Of a stretch of 64,000 nt of DNA, positions 1 to 12,274 are shown piece after piece. Both the position numbers and the translations under genes were made by a program. Every line of letters begins with the position of its first letter. Position 1 is the stretch's first letter. The stretch covers positions 31,547,004 through 31,611,003 of the forward strand of contig CM060308.1 in assembly GCA_030674185.1 (NCBI GenBank). Reading direction: 5' to 3'. Source of the stretch: Monoplex corrugatus. Its lineage: Eukaryota > Mollusca > Gastropoda > Littorinimorpha > Ranellidae. Under the pieces are notes generated by a model. The model searched no databases, had not been told where the DNA came from, and saw only the letters and a program-made list of their open reading frames with translations.

Positions 1-172
1 CATGCAGAATATCAAATTATATGTTAAAAATCCTGCGAACCAAGTCAGTGGCTGGCTGATGGAAACACAAGAACACCCAGCATGCGCGTCCACCAAAAAT
101 GCAGACTGTGCAGCAACATAGCAGAATGTGGCACACTCACCTAACAACTCGAGTTCTCGAGGCTTTAATAGA
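1..172 (+). mobile_element. SINE of the third type, 3' part
   Basis: AAGTCAGTGGCTGGCTGATGG, CAGCATGCGCGTCCACC and AATGCAGACTGTGCAGCAAC match the body of the SINE at 51035-51376. The window edge cuts it. Confidence 0.55.
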
Positions 173-599
173 AAGTTTGATTACATGTCAGTACGTATGC
201 TGAATCCAGGTTAGACAATAGCCCTAAACAAGAATGATTCATATATAAATTGACCATTACAATGAAGCAACGCACTCAACAAAATGATACAAGAGTTCCA
301 AATGAAGAACAATCATTTTATTGACATAGCATACAATCTAGATTGCTTTGTAATTTTTGAGTCATCTTTTGTTTTTGTCACTTTTGACACAAACTGCATT
401 TAATGCTGATTTTCTAAAAATCTATTGCAGCATGTGTATCACTGCCACCCAAGATCCACCGCCGTTTACACCGTTTCTGGTGTTCACCAGATGCCATGCT
501 CCACAGCACTGCAACCAAACTGCCCTGCAGTCCAGAGGATCTGATAGAAGAAGATACGTTGTAGAACTGTCAACTCTATCAAGCGGAGCGAAGGGAGAC

Positions 600-745
600 A
601 TGGCCGACTGTGACTCCTCCAACCGCCAAGCTCCATGGCAGCTGGCAGGAACTGGAAAAATATAAAAAAAAAGACACATTCATCGTAAAATGCAGTCTGA
701 CCATGTACACAATAAGTGAAAGAAGAACAAGAATCACTGCAACAT
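600..745 (+). repeat. Dispersed repeat, copy 1 (CATGGCAGCTGGCAGGAAC)
   Basis: The core CTCCATGGCAGCTGGCAGGA and the following CATTCATCG...CAGTCTGACCATG recur at 3630-3770 with scattered differences. No family is recognised. Confidence 0.4.
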
Positions 746-2680
746 ACAAGAAACAAATTATAGTAAATAATAAGACTAGAGACTGGAAATGCATATAAAC
801 ACAGAAATCCCAAAAGACAATACCATTATAAATATGTGTTATCACTCTCTCTTTTCTGGCTCCTTTCAATATTTTTAAAATAATTATTGCAACCTTTAAA
901 TCTGAACTGATAAAAGCTACACTCACTCTCTTGTTAAACCTACAGATGGTATTGGGCCCAAATAAAAATATTTCACTTGTACAATCCCTGTTTTAAAAAA
1001 GGGTGAGAAGGAAGTGAGAGGAAGCAAGATGAGAGATGAGTAGAGAGGGAGTAGAGAGGGAGAAAGAGTGAGTGGGAGAGAGAGAGTGGGGAGGGGGGGG
1101 GAGAGACAGGTGAGAGAGGAGAGAGTTACAAAATAATTTTCCTTTTTAGCGAGATGTCTGGCTCCAAAAAATATTTAATATTAACCCTGGTCCTGGCTTA
1201 GAACTGTGACTTAAGTTCAGAATCAAAGGACAAGCCAAACTACCCCCCACCCCCAACAAAATGCTGTGCTTCAAAAATGCACAACTATAAAACTCTAGAT
1301 GGAACTTGCACAATTACAATGTGAAAGTTCACATGCGTATGTCGATTCCTTTACCGCCAATTTTCACAAGGAGGCTTACATAACTTGTTAACGAATGCAA
1401 TACATATTACACAACAAATATCATGGAAAATTCATGCATGATGAAAGAATGTTAGACAATGATCCTACATACTGCTTTCAACAGGCTGACGCGAAGGAAC
1501 CATGTTCTTGGATCCAAGTGCCGAGCTCCAACGTTCAGAAGTCACCTTGTAGTCAAGGTCACCAACTGAAAGAAAACAATGAAATGTATACATGCAAGAG
1601 ACAACATTCTACGTGTAATTTATGCAATGCCATTATTTACAGAAAATCATTTGACGGCAGTTTCACCCCATTTTGTTATGGGAAATGGGAAATCAATACA
1701 ATGGAAGAACTTCATTATTACCATTTAACTGCTGTAAATGAAAGTAATACAAACATTTCAGCTGGAAAATAATTGTAAAAGTTGTTACTTCCTGCAATTG
1801 TACAATGAAGAAAACTGAAATGATCCTTTTCCATCAGTACTTTCACCATTTCATTACCTTGTTCTTTCAGCAAACTGACATCAGTTCAGATCGTCGACAG
1901 CCTCCAGAGAGAAATCAGGTTGTAAAACTTGGCTGACCATTGTCTGATGAATATTTTTACCTTGTGCCAAGTTTATTTTCAACACCAAGTTGTTTCCAAG
2001 CAGATCAAACTCCATTCTTCACATGTAGATTACCGTCATATTTTTTAGTATTACAGGATAACAGTCAGAGCTACATAAAGTTAATATACATAATACAATG
2101 TATATTTTAAAACACCAAATTTTTTCTGTTTATATTAATGTAATATTTTCTTGATACTTGCAGCAGCTACCATGCTAGGACTGCATGCACTCTCTTCCCA
2201 ATGCTCTACATTCTACATTAACTGTAGACAAAATGGAGTTTTAACTTGTAGAGAGAGTCTTATTCATCACCCTCATATTATGTACCAATGCATTTCAGTC
2301 ATGACAATAAAATTCTTAGCTAAGCCAGAATGAAGAGGTTTTGTCAGATAACTTTACAGCTGCAGTTTTGCAGAATAGAGTGCTCATCAGACTTGCTTGT
2401 TTTGGACACTTATGTTTGGCCTTCTTTGTGGAAGATCAAAAGATGGCTACAGCAGTCTGTGGAGGTGGTAAGGATCTTTTTCTTCCTCTTCCCAGAAGTA
2501 AACTGTCAAGGATCTTCACAACACCACAATAGTTAAACATCTTCACTATGTTCCACTCATGTAGAGCTTGATCGGACAAAGAAAGACTTTGGTAGTTCAG
2601 CCATTATGCATGCTCCGTTGTCTAGGTGGCACAGGGCTAGCTTTTACTTGGAGATTTTTTTTCTTAAAAAAAAAAATTGT
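745..2680. other. Stretch without a supported gene
   Basis: AT-rich sequence with a GA-rich tract at 1007-1130. An open frame at 1395-1772 (125 codons, plus strand) matches nothing I recognise and has no splice or codon evidence. The region lies downstream of paralog A. Confidence 0.5.
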
Positions 2681-2682
2681 AA

Positions 2683-2850
2683 CCCGTTCACTCCTCACCA
2701 GTCCAACAGCTGCAAATTTTTACCCTTTCACTCCCTCACCCTACCCAACAACTGCAAAAACTCCCTTGCCCAATCCATCTTCAAAATTTTGTCTCCTTCA
2801 CTGGGTTGGGCGAGGCAGTGAAAGTGTTGAAAAGTTACATAACCTTTCTG
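2683..2850. repeat. Diverged palindromic TTAA-type element
   Basis: TAACCCGTTCACTCC..., TACCCTTTCACTCCCTCACC and the opposing GGTTGGGCGAGGCAGTGAAAG resemble the palindromic family at 45512, 51775, 58098 and 60522, with much decay. Confidence 0.4.
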
Positions 2851-3629
2851 CCCGTTAACTACAATCATAAAGCAGCCTGCAGCCCTAACACATAACTGCT
2901 ATCCTAGATTTTATCATTTTTGGTTCTATGTCTTCTCCAAATTTTCCACATTCCTTTCATCTAATGATCTATGACCAAATATCCTGTTTTCCTTTCATCA
3001 AATGACTGGTTGATCGTTTAGATGCAGTAAAGTATTTACGCTGAGAAAGGCTACCTCCAACTTAGCAAACATCCCCAACTCAGCATGTCGCAGGTGGCTG
3101 ATAGCGGAGGGTCTTCAAACATGGAGGTTAGCTGCTAGATAAACCAGGCTTGTCTCGACAAATAAACAATCCCAGACCAACTGGCAGTAGTTTCCATCAA
3201 CACATAGTGGGCGAGTGGGGGTGGAGAGGGGCATTGTCAAGGCCACACCTCCAAAATATCCTTATGTCCTTCAACAAAGCTATCACTAGTATCAGGCAGT
3301 TAAGGCTTCCCTAAAGCCTTAAGCCCCCTGTACTGACAGGGTTTAGTCTTTTAGCCCTGAGCAACGGGCAGAGTAACTTCTACAGAAAACCTACATCTGA
3401 AGTCAGAGATACCAAGCCTGCAGGCAATTACTACAAACAATGGTAATTGCAATTTAACTCAAATGTCTTCACGATCATCAACATCAGACAAGGGTGCTCG
3501 CCAACAGAGATCACTTCAGTGCAGAGCAGCATGAAGTCCTGTGCCTCAACAAGATCCATCTCAGTTGCTACAGGTCCCTCCCATCTATTTTACAGTGCCA
3601 AAGAATGTGGGAGAAAAGCTACTCTCCCT

Positions 3630-3770
3630 GACCAGCAGGCTCTATGGCAGCTGGCAGGAACGGGCAGGAGGAAGGGGAGGACCCTAGCCACATTCATTGC
3701 CAGATACAGCCTGACAATGCAGATAACTAACGAAACAAGACGATCATGTGTGGTGTGATTTTTGTTATAA
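3630..3770 (+). repeat. Dispersed repeat, copy 2
   Basis: CTCTATGGCAGCTGGCAGGA, CATTCATTGCCAGATACAGC and CTGACAATG match the copy at 600-745. Confidence 0.4.
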
Positions 3771-3771
3771 T

Positions 3772-6700
3772 TATGCCACCTAGTCTGCCTCTCCAGCTGA
3801 CCCTCAGACCTTATGAAGCAGCATGCAATTCACAGTGCAAAAAAATGGTTGCTGTGATCTTCCTGACGCCATGAAAAATTCAAAAATGACATAAAACTAT
3901 TGAGAAAATTACTTTTTTTTCTAATCTTCTAAAAAATATTTTCTCCTATCTCACTGGAAACATCTCTCAAAGTTCTGCATCAAGCCATGAAAGTTTAACA
4001 TGCTTATCACCGTTTTGTAAGGCTGGCTCAACTTACCTCGTTCATTACATTATATATATATGTGTTATGATGCATATGCATGTCTGTAAAGACAATACAA
4101 TGTCCTTTTGTAGTGTGTATAAATATGCATCTATGCATTCATGATGATTTCATCATGGCACAATTTCGGGTGTTATGAACAAAAACAGTTTAAGAGAGAA
4201 ATATGGGTCTGAATAGACAATAATTAAATTACCTGAGACTTTAGCACCTCTGTGTAGGCCTACCTCATACCGTACTTTATACATATTATTTGCTTTCCAA
4301 CCTCAAGAAATATAACAATTTAATCCTATCATCAAAAGTTATTTCTTTTTTGTTGTTGTTGGTATAATTGCATTTAATAACCATCCTTACCATGTCTCAA
4401 CAACAAAACAAAATATTTATGTCCGTTTTATGTGGCTAGTATTTCTTCTTTTTCTTTTTTAACGTTTCATGGGAGCGGTTCAGAAATCAGAAAGAAATAA
4501 AGATATGGGAGCCCATGCCCTGTCCCAACAGCAAAATTATGAACTCTTGTTTCCAATGAAATCTGAGAACTGCTTTATCCCAACAAATCATGATTTTTTG
4601 TTGTTAAATAAAACCCGTGTAAATTCAAACATCAGTGACAAAATTTAGAAGTATATCAATTCCATGCACAGGATGCTGAAAGGATGAAATTTTTAAAAAA
4701 TGTACATTTACCACCACATATCTGAATGAATACCTCAACTACTTATTTTCAACTTCCTTACTACCGTAATGTAAACTATGGAGCTCACAAAGCCTTCTGC
4801 AACACCTACAAACGTAGAATTAATGGAGGTAGTTTGCTGTACATTTCAGCACGATGTAAACGGGAGGGAACCACTGACTGATGTTATAATCTCAGAGAGG
4901 ATTCACTGAAGTGTTCTGCTTCCCTTACATGACTCAGTGACCACTTCAACTCTCAACAAATTGGCTTTGTTTTTATGAGAATCAAAACTGGTTTTCACCA
5001 AAATGGCAATGGCAGGACTGTCTCACAATTGTGCACATTTTCGATAGCACTTGAGGTGCATGACGAAATTATGACTGATTGAGCAATAATTATCAACTGC
5101 TGGTGAGAAACTAGTATCACATGAGCAGGCACTGAAAATCGACCTTCACACAAACCACTCATGAAAAGTTTGTGGCTCTAATCAATTGTGACAACCAGCT
5201 AACAATATCAAAAAGTGTAATATCCAGTCTTTTATGTCACAAGTAGTGAGAACCGCTCACTGACAAGCGGGTAGTATTTCAAATGGGAAGGAGAGCAATA
5301 GGATGATGCCGAGGATGTGGCGACTGGGGCATGTCTCAGTCAAACTGTTGTAAGCGATAGGCTCTATTTTTAGCACAGCAGTCAGTGGACCACTGTTAAC
5401 AATCAACCAACACTTTTAGACTTTTATTTAGAGTCTACAATGAGCGTTTGTGAGTTTTCTGTGGACACTTCCACAAATTATTGTAAATACAGAGTAATGA
5501 CAAGAAATTACAAACAAATGTGAAAGTAGAACTTCTGCCTAATGCATCATTCTGTGTAGTTTCATGCACAGATTCCTACAAATATGGAAGCTACAGTAGT
5601 TTCAGTGTATATGGTACTGACAATTTTTTCCGTCTGTATATGAACACCTGACTTCAGAAAGTGTCAGTAGTCAAGGGGTTAAAAATCCATTTTCTTCTTT
5701 GCATTATATATCGATCATCTCTACATGTTCTTAACTCCCATCCCCAGTTTTCTTTTTAATGCTCATATCATTGTACTTTCATCAAGCCTGAACATCTCAG
5801 TTCTTCTCCAACATTTTCTTGATTCTTCTCCAACATTTATTATCCAATGACATGTTTCATAGCTGAAAATGTTGACAGTACAGCAATTTCTGCTAAACAG
5901 GGTTGTTTTACAGTAGTAAAAACACCCAAAAGGAGGGAATTTATCATCACTGGTTTAAAAAATGTGTATGCTGTTTTCTGTATGCTGTGTTATTCTTTTT
6001 GTTTTTTTGACAGGCCATTCTATCAGATATTTGGTACTATGAGATACTTGCGATGCATTTGTGAAACAGATACTCTTGACCTGGTACATGAAACCAGGCT
6101 AAAATGCAAAACAATTTTTGGACACTTTCGCTTTGTGAAAGCTTTCAAATCACCAGTTAATATAAAAAATAGAAAAAAAGATCTGTAACAGTTAATTTTT
6201 TCAAAAATTACCCAGTTGTTTCTTTAAAGTACAGCTGGCTGCTGTATAATTTTACAAAGCAGTTTTTTAAGCAGCAAATATAACAGCATCTTTTACCTGG
6301 TTTTTGAGAGGTCTGTCACATTTGTGTGGCCTCTTTGATGGACTATCAATTTTTAAACCTGGCAATCTATTTATCACAAGCTATTTTCATTACCAAGGCA
6401 GCGTTTTTCAATGCTTCTGGTATGGTTAATTACATTATCATATAACACACACACTGATTATAAAGTACAACTTGTGAGTGACCACAGAAGTGTCATCAGA
6501 CTTAGCAGTGATACACTCACACAGTGTCAAATCTGTCTAAGCAGAGATGACAAATTGGTCCATTTACACCTGTTCAAGCTGTCATGGTATGATAGTAACA
6601 CTGTTTTTCATAAAAAAAAGGACTGTTCTGTTTGTGAATTCATGTCCATTAGTTTATTCAAATTATTGGTAACAACGCTACCACTTGTAGATGGAATGCA

Positions 6701-7725
6701 TGGTGTTATGAGATAATCAGTCACTCTTATATACCATCCTAATCCTCTAACAGTACCTGCCTTATTTGCTGCCTTTCTCTGCTGCTTAGCTGAGAAGCAG
6801 TGCAGTCAGCTTCTTAGTGGAGTGTTCTGTGGGTTGTTTTTAGATACAAAGTTTAAAACTAATGAAATCAATCTAAGATGCTATTCCAGTTCATTCTAAA
6901 AGCAGTCTGAATCAACAGTGATGAGCAATGGCACTTTAATGAAAACTACAAACATGACCCATGATCATGACAGTGATAACAGTTAGGTATTTTGACAACA
7001 CTCAATTTCAACTAAATACACATGGATCTTACACTTCTTCTCTACAATGATAATGAGGTTGGAAGGGGCAGGTGAGGAAGAAAGAGAAAAAAAAAAAACA
7101 GGCCAAAAACAAACAAACAAACAAAACACCCTATCAATACAGAAATACAGTTCTTGCAACCGGCAACATCAATAACCACCTCATCATTCTTCAACAAATT
7201 TTTAGTCACCGTCCTCTAGAAACATTTGCCCAACGTGAGCGCACCGACGGTGTCTTCAGGGAACGTAATTAGTTCAAAGCATGCCGATGATGTCCGAGAT
7301 GTTCTCTTTGCTGTGTAGAGACTGCGCTCACATTCCGACACGTCACTGTAGAGACTGTACTCACTTACCGACACCTCATTTTGCAAATGTCAGTTGTGGA
7401 ACCGCTTCTTTCAACCGAGGCGTCAAAATAGTTGTCCAGTCTTTTTAACAATAAAATGACAAAAGATCGTCCTGTCTTTTGTTTCCTTCTTACGATACGA
7501 AAGCACGCATACAATAAAAGTTTCCATCAATGGACACTATTTCCCCCCCAGCTAAGACCAAAATTAAAACACGATACTGAAACACACTAAACGAAAACAG
7601 TTTCTTTTTCTTCCTTCTCTTCTTGCTTTAGCATTAATGAAGGTATTTGAAGCCCAATTTCCGTGGGCAATAAGAAAACGACACATGATCATGATGAACG
7701 ATGGCAGCGACTCCGTGCCCACCGA
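3772..7725. other. Stretch without a supported gene; paralog A 3' flank
   Basis: AT-rich sequence downstream of the paralog A stop, probably holding its 3' UTR near 7.7-6.65 kb. I see no homology, splice pattern or RNA gene; the small open frames at 5847-6188 and 6411-6716 look accidental. Confidence 0.5.
6653..6658 (-). terminator. Candidate polyadenylation signal of paralog A
   Basis: The first clear AATAAA on the minus strand downstream of the paralog A stop, about 1.07 kb beyond it. Further minus-strand AATAAA hexamers lie near 5840 and 5425. Which one is used cannot be decided from sequence alone. Confidence 0.3.
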
Positions 7726-7729
7726 CTAC

Positions 7730-7793
7730 TCAATAAGGGCCAGGCACGCGGCTTCTTGACGCGGCGGGGTCCGACCGAGGAGGTGGTGCGTAG
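7730..7793 (-). CDS. lark-like: Paralog A terminal exon with stop codon
   Basis: 64 coding nt, phase 2 entry, encoding [20 protein letters not shown] and a TGA stop at 7732-7730. Acceptor TTCTTTAG. The last seven residues, SRVPGPY, are identical to the end of paralog B, which fixes this as the true C-terminus. Confidence 0.9.
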
Positions 7794-10590
7794 CTAAAGA
7801 AGAACAAAATAGAAAAGACATGGATGCATTACTCCGTTTCTGGGGCAACTAACATGATTAACAATATTAGTAAATCATACAACTGCATTATATGCAAACA
7901 TGGATGTATTACATCATTTCCTGGGCAACTAACATGATCACCAAGATTAACATTAATACATTACACAATTGCACTGTGTGCCAATATTTACAATTCTTAT
8001 GAACACATTAACATTCATGAATTATGCATTCATATCATATCAATAATTCAATCTTATCAATTTTCCTTACAACACCCTCCCCTTTCCGTATAACAACTCA
8101 ACACCCCTTACCAATCACCATCAACCACCACATTTCAATACATACAAAGGAGAGAAGAGAAAACATTTTCAATCTTTTAAAGTTTACAATAAAGACGGCT
8201 TGATTGTATCACCATAAATACTACCAAACGATATACACATCTGACTCCAGCTTACTTTCCATATAAATATGAAGCAGTCAATTTACAGTCTAAGATTACC
8301 AAACCTGGAGTAGAAGATTAGATGAATGTGTTAAGACACATAGTTCCAATTTAAATTAACTGAGGATGCTCGATGCCTTTGGTAAAAGAAAGTCTCTTGA
8401 GTCAGGATTACAGATTCTAAATTACTGACAAGGACAGATCTGTACAAGAAAATGCTCAGTACATGTTAAGAGAATTAATCATGACTGAACATATATGCTC
8501 CTTTAAGCATGAAGGCAGGATAAGAATCTCACTCTTAAGATTTTATAGCACATCCTTTCAACACTCTGGACCATTACCACGTAACATTACACTGAATGCG
8601 GAAAGCTTTGCTCTCCTTCTCAGTCTTGAGTGTGTTGTGTTCCATTTTTCAAGACAAAATCTCTTAGCGCAGTTTTGCTTATAACGGTCCACCAGAATGG
8701 CTTTAACTCCCAGTCCACATTAGACATTCACTCATCTTTTTCAAATGTAGTGTGCATGTGTGTGTCTATGTGTGTGTCTGTATACGTGTTCGAGCATACC
8801 TCTGTGTGCGTGTGCATGCTCATGTGCATACTATGTATGTTTAAATGAGCGAGCGAGTGAGTGTGTATATCTATGCTGTGTGTAAGAGCATAAACAGTAA
8901 GGGGGTATATATATGAAAGCTACAATGTCAGAAGCAATAATTTTTTTCTGTGACATGAAAATATGTAAATATACCACCATACAGATTCAGGTGGAAAAAT
9001 GCAGGATGATTAAGACTAACCTGCTTCTGGCAGAAATTGGTCGCCCAGCTTCAGCACTGTACGCCCTGTACATAAAAACAGAAACCTTGTACACACTGAC
9101 ACAAATCAAACAAAAGCAAACTCAAATCTTCAAAATATCTTTAGTCATGGCCAGGGCTGGGAACTGCTCACGCTGGAGGAGGTAAAAAGGAAGAGAAGGG
9201 AACTCGCAAATTCTTTTATGGCATTTTCCACCTTGAAATTTGTAACATGCTTATCTGTACAATCTAGTGCATTTTTTGTGGCAAAAGTATATAATAAGCA
9301 AACCATAACGCACAAAATCCTACAATTTACATATATTCCACTCTGCATTTAAAATAATGACATTCTGTGTTCCATTTCACATTTAAAGACAGCAATTTAT
9401 GATACACTTCAGTAGACACTATACAAAGCGTATGTCTGCCTTCACACAAAACCAGACCACTTAACAGTGCCATGCCAATAACGCAGGGGTCATGGGTTTG
9501 ACCTCAGGCAGGCCACACACTTTAAGATGTTGGATTCAAAACCCCCCTTGTCAGCCAGGTACAAAGAGAACAAACCATAAATATAATTGTTATTGGACTT
9601 GTCACTAATTTCTGCTATATGACACAAACTCACCAGTCTATACATGTACACACAACACAAACGCACACAGAATATTCTGAAAAATTCACAGAATATTCTG
9701 AAAATTAGAAACTGGACTACTTAATATAATTCTAGCAATGAAAAACCAAAACTCACCTTCTCCTTGCATAGTACTCATAATAGGCAGCATCTCTGAAAGC
9801 AAAAACAAAACAAAAAAACATTACCATTTCTGTATTCATAATCAACATGTTTTGTAATCCATCGACATACTTTTTATTATTGTTTTCTGCTTAACATTAT
9901 CTAAGCTTTCTTTACATATCTACTTGGATTCAAAAAAATTATTAGCCAGGTATGTTCTATATATCATCTTGTTACTTTTATGCATGGGCTGTATGCAGCA
10001 TAAAAGGAACCTGTCGAGCTTGCATGGACTGAAACTCAGACAGCAATGCCCAGTGATAATTATTACGCACAAGTAAGTGTCTCTGATCCACCAAAATTTA
10101 CCCCGATCCACTGGTTTTCTGCTGTATGTACTCTAACTTCAAGCAGCTCATCACCTGTGTGCACTGTTGTCCAATCTTCCACAATTTAAGTTAGTGAAAA
10201 TGTAAGCCTAAACTTTCCTTGCAATTTTAGAAGCTTCTGATCGATAAACAACTTCCACTTAGAGACTCTCTTTAAGAGAAAATCAGTAAGAATCTTCAAA
10301 ACAGCCTTCCAATCTATGATTGGACCATGAGATCATGTGATACAGCCGAGCTGCCCCAGAGCAACAGGCATGGCAAAACATACGAAATTCAGCTTTTCAT
10401 CATTTAAATCAATGTCTCGGTAATCATTACGCTGAAATTGATTCACAAGTCTGGATTCAGTCAGTGAATGAATAATGTTTAGCATATATCTGGAGTGTTT
10501 TATGAAGTTTGATTGTCATTTACTCTTTCCTTGTCTATTTATGTATGTTTCTTTCTTTGAATGTTTATGTATGTGAGCCAGTCAGGGGGC

Positions 10591-10670
<80 letters not shown>

Positions 10671-11978
10671 CGTGTGTGTGTGCATGTGTGTGTGTGTATG
10701 TGTGTGTGAGTGTCAGTGTGCGAATCAGAGAAAGAGAGAGAGAGATAGAGAAAGAGAGAGAGAGAGTGTGTGTGAATGTGACAAAGAGAGAGAGAAAGTG
10801 AATGTGAGAGAGGAAGGGAGAGAGAAAAAGTACGTTCATGGTCTCAAATCACTTTCTAGTGGTTATAAAATGTGACCCTGGCGACTCAATAAAAATTTGG
10901 ATGTGAATTTTGCACATGCAACCTGACCCCCTAATTTCTAGGAAACAACTGACACTGAATGTCAACTACAAAACATGCAAGTTCATGACTGGCTGAAAAC
11001 AAAAATTTATAGCACTCTGGTTCAGAACGCCCAAAAAACATGGCAGTGAAATGAAATAGTGTGCTGCATTCAGTTGCTTCAGCCAGTGCACGCGTCTAGT
11101 AACTGTATGCAGCTTTTGAAGAGCCAAGACAGTGACTGCCGGCATCTTACTATTTGAAGGCTGAACTTCCAAATCAATAGGATTGCGATTTTCTCTTTCT
11201 CTCTTTCCAAGAATACAAGGAACTCAAGTTTTCTCCCTGAGGAAAGTTTCCAATGAAAATGGTAGATCCAAGTTGAATTCTCATGCCTGGATATGACATG
11301 ACTTTAGTTGTATTTCACACTAGATACCATTATAAAACCCTTCATCTGCATGGATTCTGACCAAAGTGAGAGGTCTTTTCACATATCATTCTAAAGCCAG
11401 TGGCTATGTTAAAATACAAACTGACAAGTAGGGAATAGCTGAAACTAAAGACTGGTAGAGTGCACAGAACTTTAATCAAACACACAGAGAAGCACAGGTC
11501 TGCCAGTGGTAACAGTTTATTTGTAGGTTATACTGCTTTGGAGCTCTTACATAAGTAGTCTGTCTGGTTAAAATGAAGAAGCTAGGACATATCTTCAAAT
11601 CACCTGGCAGCAAGCTGATCATAGTAGTCACGTTCCCTTTCCAGGTAGTAAGGATCTCTGGCCAGTGCAAGGCGACGACGCTCATAGGGATCGTAGGGAG
11701 AGTATCGATCATAGGGAGGTGGAGGGGGCATATAACGACGACGGTAGTAGGGATCAAGGTAGGGATCATCATAGGGATCACTGTAAGGCCCACGGTCACC
11801 TCGTCCTCTTCCCCTTCCACGGCCACCTCGTCCCCTGAGAACATCAGATGTGCAGTTTTATGCATCTGCAGCATAGGTAGGTTCACTGTACAGATGGTCC
11901 AGTGTTACCATGTAGCATCTTAAAGTTACCACAAGAGCACATATTACAACTCTTACCAGTTTTATATGGTGTGTGTGT

Positions 11979-12026
<48 letters not shown>

Positions 12027-12044
12027 GTGTGTGTGTGTGTGTTG

Positions 12045-12142
<98 letters not shown>

Positions 12143-12176
12143 TGTGGTGTGTGTTGTTTTGGTTGTGTGTGTGTGT

Positions 12177-12212
<36 letters not shown>

Positions 12213-12242
12213 TGTCGTGTGTGTGTGTGAGTTGTGTGTGGT

Positions 12243-12274
<32 letters not shown>

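Noticed and set aside
1395..1772. 125-codon plus-strand open frame
   Set aside because: Cys-rich but unlike any family I know, with no splice partners or promoter; its length is possible by chance in a 64-kb window.
9149..9183. Extra exon between the last exons of paralog A
   Set aside because: A short open stretch with weak splice-like ends; adding it would break the exon-by-exon match with paralog B.
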